Positions 40,293 through 47,416 of a stretch of 64,000 nt of DNA are shown piece after piece. Every line of letters starts with the position of its first letter. Position 1 is the first letter of the stretch. The stretch comes from Rhodococcus sp. HNM0569 (GTDB lineage: Bacteria; Actinomycetota; Actinomycetes; Mycobacteriales; Mycobacteriaceae), in assembly GCF_012726205.1 (NCBI RefSeq), contig NZ_JAASAE010000001.1, forward strand, positions 429,796 to 493,795. Reading direction: 5' to 3'. Under the pieces are notes generated by a model that did no database searches, was not told the DNA's origin, and saw only the letters and a program-made list of their open reading frames with translations. The position numbers and the translations under genes are program-made.

Positions 40293-42223
40293 TGGTCGTC
40301 CTCTCCGGCGTCGGCCTGCGCGGCCCGCGCCTCACGTTCCATGGCTTCGTGGATGACGGCAGGCTCGGCGGCCGCCTCGTCGTCGTCGAACAGAGGACGG
40401 ATGCCGTGCGCCGCCATGATCTGGTCGTTGCTCGTGCCCGCCGCGACCATCGGCCACACCTGGGCATCCGCACCGACGACGAACTCGATCACGACCGGGC
40501 GGTCGTCGATCGACTGCGCCTCACGGATCGCCGCCTCGACGTCCTCTTCGCGTTCGACGCGGATCGCGTGGCAGCCGAGCGCGTCGGACAGCTTGACGAA
40601 GTCCGGGATGCGCACCGCGCCGTGGGTCTGCAGATCGGTGTTCGAGTACCGCTCGTCGTAGAACAACGTCTGCCACTGGCGCACCATGCCGAGGTTGCCG
40701 TTGTTGATGAGCGCGACCTTGATCGGGATCCCTTCGACGGCACACGTCGCGAGTTCCTGATTGGTCATCTGGAAGCAGCCGTCGCCGTCGATCGCCCACA
40801 CCTCGGCGTCGGGCCTACCGCGCTTGGCGCCCATCGCGGCGGGCACTGCGTAGCCCATCGTGCCGAGACCGCCCGAGTTGAGCCACGTGCGCGGCTTCTC
40901 GTAGCCGACGAACTGAGCCGCCCACATCTGGTGCTGCCCCACGCCCGCGCAGTAGATCGCGTCGGGTCCCGCGAGCCGGCCGACCGCCTGGATGACGTAC
41001 TGCGGAGACAGCATGCCGTCGGTGGGCCGGTCGAAACTGAGCGGATACGTGCGGCGCACGTCGTCCAGGTAGGAGATCCACTCGGTGAGATCGGTGGTGG
41101 TGCCGGTCGCCCGGTCGGCCTTGATCGCCTCGACCAGTTCGATCACGACCTCCTTGCAGTCGCCCACGATCGGGACGTCCGCGTAGCGGTTCTTGCCGAT
41201 CTCGGCGGGGTCGATGTCGGCGTGGATGACCTTCGCGTCGGGCGCGAACGTGTCGAGCTGGCCGGTGACCCGGTCGTCGAAGCGCGCGCCGAGCGTGACG
41301 AGCAGGTCGCTCTTCTGCATCGCGCCCACCGCCGCGACGGTGCCGTGCATGCCGGGCATGCCGTAGTTGAGGGGGTGGCTGTCCGGGAAGCCGCCGCGCG
41401 CCATGAGCGTCGTGACGACCGGGATACCGGTCAGCTCGGCGAGCTCGAGCAGCTCGGCCGCCGCCTCGGCCTTGATGATGCCGCCGCCGACGTACAGCAC
41501 GGGACGCGTCGCCTCGGCGATCAGCCGCGCGGCCTCGCGCACCTGCTTGCCGTGCGGCCGCGTGACGGGCCGGTAACCGGGCAGCCGCATCTCCGGCGGC
41601 CACGAGAACGTCGTCTGACCCTGCAGGATGTCCTTCGGGATGTCGACGAGCACCGTGCCGGGCCGGCCGCTCGACGCGAGGTAGAACGCCTCGGCGAGGA
41701 TTCGCGGAATGTCGGCGCCGTCGGTGACCAGGAAGTTGTGCTTGGTGATCGGCATCGTGATGCCGGAGATGTCCGCTTCCTGGAAGGCGTCGGTGCCGAT
41801 CAGGCCACGCCCGACCTGCCCCGTGATCGCGACGACCGGGACCGAGTCCATCTGGGCGTCGGCGAGGGGGGTGACCAAGTTCGTGGCCCCCGGGCCCGAG
41901 GTCGCCATGCACACGCCGACCTTGCCGGTCGCCTGTGCATAGCCGGTGGCCGCGTGCCCCGCGCCCTGCTCGTGACGGACGAGAACGTGGCGCACCTTCG
42001 TGGAATCGAACAGCGGGTCGTAGACCGGAAGCACGGCACCGCCCGGAATGCCGAATACGGTGTCGACCTCGAGCTCTTCGAGCGATCGGACGACGGACTG
42101 AGCGCCGGAGACCCGCTCGGGGGCGAGCTGCCGGCGACTCTGTGCCGCGACCGCAGGCGTCGGGGCGCCTGACCCCGACTTGCTGCGCGGCGTGGGCTGT
42201 GGCCGTGCTGTGGGTGCACTCAC
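40289..42223 (-). CDS. ilvB: Acetolactate synthase large (catalytic) subunit
   Basis: IlvB condenses two pyruvates, or pyruvate and 2-oxobutyrate, using thiamine diphosphate and FAD. The 644-residue protein has the catalytic Glu in [18 protein letters not shown] near residue 85, [21 protein letters not shown], the FAD-binding middle domain ([18 protein letters not shown]) and the ThDP motif [15 protein letters not shown] ... [12 protein letters not shown]. The first 30 residues are an Ala/Pro/Ser-rich tail. The start is GTG at 42223, eight bases after AAGGA, downstream of an attenuator. It corresponds to ilvB1 (Rv3003c). Confidence 0.97.
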   Translation of the reverse strand: MSAPTARPQPTPRSKSGSGAPTPAVAAQSRRQLAPERVSGAQSVVRSLEELEVDTVFGIPGGAVLPVYDPLFDSTKVRHVLVRHEQGAGHAATGYAQATGKVGVCMATSGPGATNLVTPLADAQMDSVPVVAITGQVGRGLIGTDAFQEADISGITMPITKHNFLVTDGADIPRILAEAFYLASSGRPGTVLVDIPKDILQGQTTFSWPPEMRLPGYRPVTRPHGKQVREAARLIAEATRPVLYVGGGIIKAEAAAELLELAELTGIPVVTTLMARGGFPDSHPLNYGMPGMHGTVAAVGAMQKSDLLVTLGARFDDRVTGQLDTFAPDAKVIHADIDPAEIGKNRYADVPIVGDCKEVVIELVEAIKADRATGTTTDLTEWISYLDDVRRTYPLSFDRPTDGMLSPQYVIQAVGRLAGPDAIYCAGVGQHQMWAAQFVGYEKPRTWLNSGGLGTMGYAVPAAMGAKRGRPDAEVWAIDGDGCFQMTNQELATCAVEGIPIKVALINNGNLGMVRQWQTLFYDERYSNTDLQTHGAVRIPDFVKLSDALGCHAIRVEREEDVEAAIREAQSIDDRPVVIEFVVGADAQVWPMVAAGTSNDQIMAAHGIRPLFDDDEAAAEPAVIHEAMEREARAAQADAGEDDQ

Positions 42224-42257
42224 TTCGTTGATCCTTAAGATTCCGACTCCGGGCAAC

Positions 42258-42291
42258 AAAAAACCCCCGTCAGCACATGCTGTACGAGGGT
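42258..42291 (-). terminator. Attenuator hairpin of the ilvBNC leader
   Basis: On the minus strand an ACCC-T-CGT-A-CAGCA arm pairs with TGCTG-ACG-GGGGT (42263-42291, one G-T pair and one bulged A) and is followed directly by six T bases (42263-42258), then the ilvB ribosome-binding site. It is a classic intrinsic terminator placed between a leader peptide and the first structural gene. Confidence 0.85.
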
Positions 42292-42342
42292 GGCGCGTCG
42301 TGTCTGATGAGTTGAGGGAATCGACTCAGGCGACGACGCGCC
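42292..42342 (-). promoter_or_regulatory. Leader hairpin overlapping the leader-peptide Val codons
   Basis: A perfect 10-base inverted repeat (42292-42301 with 42333-42342) pairs the region after the leader peptide with the part that contains Arg-Arg-Val-Val codons. A ribosome stalled at these codons would keep this stem from forming and leave the downstream arm free to compete with the terminator. This is the expected layout of amino-acid attenuation. Confidence 0.65.
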
Positions 42343-42373
42343 TGCCGATTACGAGCAACTCGTTCTGTTTCAC
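42326..42373 (-). CDS. ilvB leader peptide, 15 residues
   Basis: A GTG-started 15-codon frame reads MKQNELLVIGRRVVA and ends in TGA. Six of fifteen codons are for Leu, Val or Ile (Leu-Leu-Val-Ile, then Val-Val), the three amino acids the operon makes. It precedes a pausing stem and an intrinsic terminator upstream of ilvB. The GTG lies at the place where transcription should start from the promoter at 42381-42410, so the peptide may be made from a leaderless mRNA. Too short for similarity tests, so support is from codon content and architecture. Confidence 0.8.
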   Translation of the reverse strand: MKQNELLVIGRRVVA

Positions 42374-42380
42374 GCACTCG

Positions 42381-42410
42381 AAGGTAGGCGCGCTACTACC
42401 AGACAGTCAA
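42381..42410 (-). promoter_or_regulatory. Promoter of the ilvBNC operon
   Basis: On the minus strand TTGACT (42410-42405) and TACCTT (42386-42381) are spaced by 18 bases, close to the vegetative sigma consensus. The GTG of the leader peptide begins eight bases past the -10 element, which is about where the transcript should start. Confidence 0.7.
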
Positions 42411-42470
42411 CTTGTTGGGTCGGCTGTCCCAGAATCTGAGATACGTCTGCTGCGATGCGAAGATGGTGGT

Positions 42471-43028
42471 GTGTCCACTCCGCAGCAACCCGTGCCACCG
42501 CCTCCATCATCCCACACCGCCGCGCCGCGCCGACAAGTCCTCCGCAGCAGCCGCCTCGCATACCTGGGCTGCGCGTTTCTACTGTTCGCGGTCAGCTTTC
42601 CCGTCTTCGGCAACCCGATCGCGTTCGGCTGGCTCGCCCTGGCCCCGATCGTCGCCGTCGTCTGGGTCGCCCGGGTCCGCACGGAGGTGGACACCGACGG
42701 CATCACGACGCGCACCCTGTTCGGCTCACACCCGGTGGCGTGGGACGACATCGCGGGTGTGCGCTTCCGCAACCGCAGCTGGGCTCGCGCCACGCGTACC
42801 GACGGCACCGAGGTGACCCTCCCGTTCGTCACGTTCGAGCGCGTACCCGAACTCGCCGAGGCGAGCGGCGGCCGCATCAGCGATCCCTACGCGGCCGCCC
42901 GTGCCGCGGCCGACGCCACAGACCGCGGCGCCCACGCGGGTGCCGACGCGAGCGAGGGACTCGAGGGCGACGCTGAAGACCAGGTCGCGCAGTCCCCCAC
43001 GGATCGGGCCGACGGCGACCGCGCGTAG
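42471..43028 (+). CDS. cfp6: PH-domain membrane protein (CFP-6/Rv3004-like)
   Basis: A 185-residue protein of the bacterial PH-domain (bPH_6) type. Two adjacent hydrophobic helices (residues about 30-72: [16 protein letters not shown] and [16 protein letters not shown]) precede a PH-like domain ([28 protein letters not shown]). The C-terminus is an acidic Ala/Asp/Glu-rich tail. In M. tuberculosis the gene beside ilvB is Rv3004, the culture-filtrate antigen CFP-6, of the same type. Start GTG at 42471. It is divergent from ilvBNC and the promoters must overlap in the gap. Function unknown. Confidence 0.8.
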   Translation: MSTPQQPVPPPPSSHTAAPRRQVLRSSRLAYLGCAFLLFAVSFPVFGNPIAFGWLALAPIVAVVWVARVRTEVDTDGITTRTLFGSHPVAWDDIAGVRFRNRSWARATRTDGTEVTLPFVTFERVPELAEASGGRISDPYAAARAAADATDRGAHAGADASEGLEGDAEDQVAQSPTDRADGDRA

Positions 43029-43078
43029 CGTGGAATCCGTTCCCAACCGTCCCCCTAGCAGCCCTCGAGGAACAGCCC

Positions 43079-44920
43079 ATGCCCCCGCTGAGGTCACGAA
43101 CCACCACCGCAGGTCGCAATGCCGCAGGCGCGCGCGCACTCTGGCGCGCGACCGGCATGACCGATTCCGACTTCGGTAAGCCCATCGTCGCGATCGCGAA
43201 CTCGTACACGCAGTTCGTTCCCGGCCACGTCCACCTCAAGAACGTCGGCGAGATCGTCGCCGACGCGGTACGTGCCGCGGGCGGCGTCCCGCGCGAGTTC
43301 CACACCATCGCCGTCGACGACGGCATCGCGATGGGCCACGGCGGCATGCTCTACTCGCTCCCCAGCCGCGAGATCATCGCCGACTCGGTCGAATACATGG
43401 TCAACGCGCACACCGCCGATGCGCTCGTGTGCATCTCGAACTGCGACAAGATCACCCCGGGCATGCTCAATGCCGCGATGCGCCTGAATATCCCGACCGT
43501 GTTCGTGTCGGGTGGCCCGATGGAAGCGGGCAAGGCAGTCGTCGTCGGCGGAGTCGCCCAGGCGCCTACCGACCTCATCACCGCGATCTCCGCGTCGGCC
43601 AACGACTCGGTCTCCGACGAGGGACTCGACGAGGTCGAGCGCAGTGCGTGCCCCACATGCGGCTCGTGCTCGGGCATGTTCACCGCCAACTCGATGAACT
43701 GCCTCACCGAGGCGCTCGGTCTCGCCCTGCCCGGCAACGGATCGACCCTCGCCACCCACGAGGCCCGCCACGCGCTGTTCGAGCGCGCGGGCACCACGGT
43801 CGTCGAAGCCGCGCTGCGCTGGTACCGCGACGAGGACGAGTCCGTCCTGCCGCGGAACATCGCGTCCCCCAAGGCATTCCAGAATGCGATGGCACTCGAC
43901 GTCGCGATGGGCGGATCCACCAACACGGTGTTGCACACGCTCGCCGCCGCGCAGGAGGGTGAGGTCGACTTCGACCTGTCCACCATCGACGAGATCAGCC
44001 GTCGCGTGCCGTGCCTGTCGAAGGTCTCCCCGAACTCCGACTACCACATGGAGGACGTGCATCGCGCCGGCGGCATCCCCGCGATCCTCGGCGAGCTGCG
44101 CCGCGCGGGCCTGCTGCACACCGACGTCAGCACCGTGCACACCGCGAGCTTCGACGAGTGGCTCGACACCTGGGACATCCGCTCCGGCAAGGCGTCCCAG
44201 GAGGCGATCGACCTGTTCCATGCCGCGCCCGGTGGAGTTCGCACCACCGAACCGTTCTCGACGAACAATCGATGGTCGTCGCTCGACACCGACGCCGCGG
44301 GCGGCTGCATCCGCGACATCGAGCACGCGTACACGGTCGAGGGCGGCCTGTGCGTGCTGCGCGGCAACATCGCCGTCGACGGCGCGATCCTCAAGACCGC
44401 AGGCATCGACGAGGAGCTGTTCTCGTTCCAGGGTCCGGCCGTGGTCGTGGAGTCGCAGGAGGAAGCCGTCTCGGTGATCCTGCAGAAGCAGATCAAGCCC
44501 GGTGACGTGATCGTCGTCCGCTACGAGGGTCCCAAGGGCGGCCCGGGCATGCAGGAGATGCTGCACCCCACCGCATTCCTGAAGGGCGCGGGCCTCGGCA
44601 AGGTGTGTGCACTGATCACGGACGGCCGCTTCTCCGGTGGCACGTCGGGTCTGTCGATCGGCCACATCTCCCCGGAAGCGGCGTCGGGCGGCGTCATCGG
44701 ACTCGTCGAGACCGGCGACCAGATCCGTATCGACGTCCGCACGCGCGCACTCGAACTCCTCGTCGACGACGACGTACTCGCCGAGCGCCGCGCGAAGATG
44801 GAAGCCGCGGAGCGGCCGTGGCAGCCGGTCGACCGCGAGCGTCCGGTCACCACCGCCCTGCGCGCCTACGCGGCGCTTGCGACGTCCGCCGACAAGGGAG
44901 CTGTGCGTCAGGTCCCCTAG
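43079..44920 (+). CDS. ilvD: Dihydroxy-acid dehydratase (E. coli-type)
   Basis: IlvD dehydrates dihydroxy acids to branched 2-oxo acids, the third step of valine/isoleucine synthesis. The 613-residue protein shows the iron-sulfur cysteines in [11 protein letters not shown] and [17 protein letters not shown], and [15 protein letters not shown]. It is close along its length to E. coli IlvD ([29 protein letters not shown] near the start). The M. tuberculosis enzyme (Rv0189c) is, from memory, a shorter, different subtype at another locus, so this gene is an insert in the otherwise conserved order, next to the operon it serves. ATG start with GAGGA eight bases upstream. Confidence 0.96.
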   Translation: MPPLRSRTTTAGRNAAGARALWRATGMTDSDFGKPIVAIANSYTQFVPGHVHLKNVGEIVADAVRAAGGVPREFHTIAVDDGIAMGHGGMLYSLPSREIIADSVEYMVNAHTADALVCISNCDKITPGMLNAAMRLNIPTVFVSGGPMEAGKAVVVGGVAQAPTDLITAISASANDSVSDEGLDEVERSACPTCGSCSGMFTANSMNCLTEALGLALPGNGSTLATHEARHALFERAGTTVVEAALRWYRDEDESVLPRNIASPKAFQNAMALDVAMGGSTNTVLHTLAAAQEGEVDFDLSTIDEISRRVPCLSKVSPNSDYHMEDVHRAGGIPAILGELRRAGLLHTDVSTVHTASFDEWLDTWDIRSGKASQEAIDLFHAAPGGVRTTEPFSTNNRWSSLDTDAAGGCIRDIEHAYTVEGGLCVLRGNIAVDGAILKTAGIDEELFSFQGPAVVVESQEEAVSVILQKQIKPGDVIVVRYEGPKGGPGMQEMLHPTAFLKGAGLGKVCALITDGRFSGGTSGLSIGHISPEAASGGVIGLVETGDQIRIDVRTRALELLVDDDVLAERRAKMEAAERPWQPVDRERPVTTALRAYAALATSADKGAVRQVP

Positions 44921-44962
44921 TCTCGGATGTTCTCGGACTACGAGTTCGAGCCGCTCCTGCAC

Positions 44963-45007
44963 CGCGCCGCGGCCGGCGTCCTTTCACGAGGCGCCGGCCG
45001 CGGCGCG
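44963..45007 (+). terminator. Strong hairpin terminator after ilvD
   Basis: A perfect 16-base stem of almost pure G and C (44963-44978 with 44992-45007) with a 13-base loop, 42 bases after ilvD. It separates ilvD from the MarR cassette. Confidence 0.75.
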
Positions 45008-45057
45008 TCGCGTATACGATGACCCGGTCGGAGTCGCTCGTGGTGAGGTGCAGTGCG

Positions 45058-45570
45058 TTGAGTTCACACGGTGAGACGGGTTCGCCCCGCGAGTCCGGCG
45101 ACGAGTTCACCTCCGCGCACCTCGAATCCGTCGCCGCCCTGAGCGACGAGATGTACCGCCTGGTGCGCCGCATCCGGCGCGCGAGCGAGTACATCGCGAC
45201 CGACGAGGTCGGCACGCTCGAGCGTGCCGCCTACGTCATCCTCGCCCATCTGGTCACGGACGGCAGTCAGCGGATCACCGCACTCGCCGAGGCGGTGCAC
45301 TCCGACGTCTCGACGCTCAGCAGGCAGGCGGCCCTACTTGTCGATCTCGGCCTGGTCGAGCGGCACCGCGATCCCGAGGACGGCCGCGCGTGGCTCCTGT
45401 CCCCCAGCGAACGCGGCATCTCCGTGTTCCGTTCCAACCGCCGCCGCCGGGCGGCACACTTCGCGCGCGTGTTGCGCGACTGGGACGACGCGTCGATCGA
45501 GATGCTGGAAAGCCTGCTGAGTCAGGCAAATACAGCGTTCGAGACATACCGGACGCATCACCGGGACTGA
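45058..45570 (+). CDS. MarR-family transcriptional regulator
   Basis: A 170-residue MarR regulator with a winged-helix core (GTLERAAYVILAHLVTDGSQ, ITALAEAVHSDVSTLSRQAALLVDLGLVERHRDPEDGRAWLL) and a C-terminal dimer helix. MarR proteins repress nearby efflux or stress genes until a small ligand binds. It is the first gene of the cassette that holds the repeat protein, the YceI fusion and the MFS exporter, and the gap after it contains palindromes at the promoter of those genes. Start TTG at 45058 has GAGGTG seven bases upstream; an ATG at 45019 is also in frame but overlaps a -10-like TACGAT. Confidence 0.88.
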   Translation: MSSHGETGSPRESGDEFTSAHLESVAALSDEMYRLVRRIRRASEYIATDEVGTLERAAYVILAHLVTDGSQRITALAEAVHSDVSTLSRQAALLVDLGLVERHRDPEDGRAWLLSPSERGISVFRSNRRRRAAHFARVLRDWDDASIEMLESLLSQANTAFETYRTHHRD

Positions 45571-45583
45571 TTCCGACGTGATT

Positions 45584-45645
45584 GTGTGGCAACGCACACT
45601 CTTGTCCGATTTTTAGTTGTAGTGTGCAACGAACTCCCCTATTTT
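45584..45645 (+). promoter_or_regulatory. Candidate MarR operators and promoter of the repeat-YceI-MFS genes
   Basis: A -35-like TTGTAG (45617-45622) and -10-like TATTTT (45640-45645) are 17 bases apart. An imperfect palindrome GTTGTAGTGTGCAAC (45616-45630) covers the -35, and an exact inverted repeat GTGTG...CACAC (45584-45599) lies 17 bases upstream. A regulator bound here would block the promoter. Confidence 0.5.
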
Positions 45646-45706
45646 CCTTACGCACGCTAATTGTTTTCGGTCCGCACGACCGGACCACCCGGCGAAAGGA
45701 GACAGG

Positions 45707-45754
45707 TTGAGTCACGCACCCGACACACGGTTCCGAACGCGGGTACGCACATGA
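45707..45754 (+). CDS. Possible 15-residue leader ORF before the repeat protein
   Basis: A TTG-started 15-codon frame (MSHAPDTRFRTRVRT) follows a strong AAAGGAG site by four to five bases, and its TGA overlaps the ATG of the next gene (ATGA). The large gene itself has no good site of its own, so the short frame may carry ribosomes into it. The sequence is Arg-rich and matches no family. Translation is inferred only from signals. Confidence 0.35.
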   Translation: MSHAPDTRFRTRVRT

Positions 45755-46521
45755 GCGCGCTGGTGCAGGGCCGCGTGGTTCGTTCCGGCGGCGACACACC
45801 GGTGGCGGAGGCGGCACTCACCCTGATCGACCGGTCGGGCAGCCAGCTCGCGCGGGCACGCACCGGAACCGACGGTCGTTTCACCGTCGACGTCCCGAGT
45901 GCGGGAGGGTACGTCCTTGTCGCGGCCGCGCCGTCGTGCAGGCCCGAAGCCGCGACGATCGCCGTCGGCGACGGCCCGACTCACGTCGACATCGAATTGT
46001 CCCCCACCGCATTGCTTTCCGGAACGGTGCGGACGACCCCCACCGGCCCCGGCATCGCGGACGTCACGATCACGATCACCGATTCGACGGGCTCGGTGGT
46101 CGCGAATCGCGCCACCGCGGCCGACGGCACCTTCGCCTTCGCGGGTGTACCTGCAGGCGACTACACACTCGTCGCCGCGTCGCCGTCGATCCCACCGACC
46201 GCACAGCAGATCCGTGTGCCCGCATCCGGGAATCTGACCCACGACCTCGTGCTCACGTCCACGACGGGGCTGCGTGCCGTCGTGCGGACCGGGGACGGCA
46301 CTCCCGTCGGCGGGGCGACCGTGACCGTGGTCGACGACGCCGGCTCACTCGTCGCGGTCGGTACCACGGACGAGAACGGCGAGCACACATTCTCCGGAGT
46401 CGCCCACGGCACCTACACCGTCATCACCGACGGGGTCGCGCCGGTCACCGATTCCATCCACGTCGTGGGCGGTGTGCACTGCCGGCACGACGTCCGACTC
46501 GGACAGGAGCAGCACTCGTGA
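45751..46521 (+). CDS. Three-repeat carboxypeptidase-regulatory-like (beta-sandwich) protein
   Basis: A 256-residue protein made entirely of three repeats of about 80 residues (residues 3-84, 85-168, 169-250). Each repeat reads G-x-V-(R), a P-(I/V)-x-(G/D)-(A/V)-x-(V/L)-x-(V/I) strand, (T)-x-x-(D)-G-x-F/Y, (A/V)-(P/A)-x-G-x-Y-x-(L/V), and ends in a D-x-x-L strand. This is the carboxypeptidase regulatory-like or Cna-B-like transthyretin fold. No signal peptide, membrane segment or cell-wall motif is present, so it should be cytoplasmic, which is unusual. The stop overlaps the next gene's GTG by four bases. Function unknown; an adaptor or scaffold for the exporter is a guess. Confidence 0.8.
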   Translation: MSALVQGRVVRSGGDTPVAEAALTLIDRSGSQLARARTGTDGRFTVDVPSAGGYVLVAAAPSCRPEAATIAVGDGPTHVDIELSPTALLSGTVRTTPTGPGIADVTITITDSTGSVVANRATAADGTFAFAGVPAGDYTLVAASPSIPPTAQQIRVPASGNLTHDLVLTSTTGLRAVVRTGDGTPVGGATVTVVDDAGSLVAVGTTDENGEHTFSGVAHGTYTVITDGVAPVTDSIHVVGGVHCRHDVRLGQEQHS

Positions 46522-47330
46522 ACGCACCGGCGATCACCGCACGTATCCGATCCAGCGACGGGTGGGCGGTCGGCGACGCGGTTCTCACCGTCACCAGCCT
46601 GACCGGGCAGCAGCTCTCCCGCGTCACCGCCGATCCCGACGGCACTGTCGCGGTACCGGACGCGATTCCGGCAGGCACACACACGGCGATCGTCACCGCG
46701 GCCGGCTTCGCGCCGCTCGCGCGGGTCGCGATCGTCCCCGAAGGCGGCACGGCTGCGCTCGGTGACGTGGAACTCGAACGCGAAGGCGGGGCGCCGGTTC
46801 CGCCCGCAGGTACGTGGGCCATCGACCCCGCGCATTCGAGTATCGGAATGACCGTGCGCCACTTGGGCATCGCAGGCGTTCGCGGGCAGATCACCGAGTT
46901 CGCGGGCACGATCACGGCCACGGCCCCGCTCGAGAACTCCGCGGTGGAGGTCGAGATGAAGTCCGCGAGCCTCGACACCAACAACCGAATGCGTGACGAG
47001 ATCCTGCGTTCCCCCGCATTCCTCGACGCAGAGGCCCACCCGCTGCTCGAATACCGGGGAAGCGGGATGCGTCCTGCCGCGCGCGGCCGATGGACCCTCG
47101 ACGGACGTCTGTCGCTGCACGGCGTCGAACGGGAAGTACCGCTCGATGTGACCTGTCTGGGGCAGGTCGACGACCCGTGGGGTGGCGAGCGCATCGCCTT
47201 CCACGCGACCGCGGAACTGCACCGCAAGGACTTCGCGATCTCGTTCGACGAGAAGCTGATCTCGGGCGTCGCGCAGATCGGCAACACGGTGCGCGTCGAG
47301 CTCGACGTGCAGGCGGTGCGCGAGCGGTGA
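46518..47330 (+). CDS. Repeat domain-YceI fusion (lipid/isoprenoid-binding-like protein)
   Basis: A 270-residue protein. Residues 1-90 are one more copy of the same beta-sandwich repeat as in the previous protein (ITARIRSSDGWAVGDAVL ... DVELE). Residues about 95-270 are a YceI domain (GTWAIDPAHSSIGMTVRHLG, VEVEMKSASLDTNNRMRDE, FHATAELHRKDFAISF), an eight-stranded lipocalin-like barrel that binds long polyisoprenoids or other lipids in the family members studied. No signal peptide is present. The GTG overlaps the preceding stop. A lipid-binding partner to the MFS exporter is an inference, by analogy with LprG and P55 of mycobacteria. Confidence 0.85.
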   Translation: MNAPAITARIRSSDGWAVGDAVLTVTSLTGQQLSRVTADPDGTVAVPDAIPAGTHTAIVTAAGFAPLARVAIVPEGGTAALGDVELEREGGAPVPPAGTWAIDPAHSSIGMTVRHLGIAGVRGQITEFAGTITATAPLENSAVEVEMKSASLDTNNRMRDEILRSPAFLDAEAHPLLEYRGSGMRPAARGRWTLDGRLSLHGVEREVPLDVTCLGQVDDPWGGERIAFHATAELHRKDFAISFDEKLISGVAQIGNTVRVELDVQAVRER

Positions 47331-47416
47331 GCACTACTCCCCGTCCCACGCCGCCCGACCGCACTCTGCCCGATCTCGATCCGTCCCGACCGGACTCCGG
47401 AAGGAGCACACCGTGA
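47327..47416 (+). CDS. Possible 29-residue Pro-rich coupling ORF between the YceI and MFS genes
   Basis: A 29-codon frame starts with a GTG that overlaps the YceI-gene stop (GTGA) and ends in a TGA that overlaps the MFS start (GTGA), so it exactly fills the gap. The product (STTPRPTPPDRTLPDLDPSR...) is rich in Pro, Asp, Arg and Thr. The MFS gene also has a strong GGAAGGAG site inside it. It may be a translational bridge, or only a chance frame. Confidence 0.3.
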   Translation: MSTTPRPTPPDRTLPDLDPSRPDSGRSTP

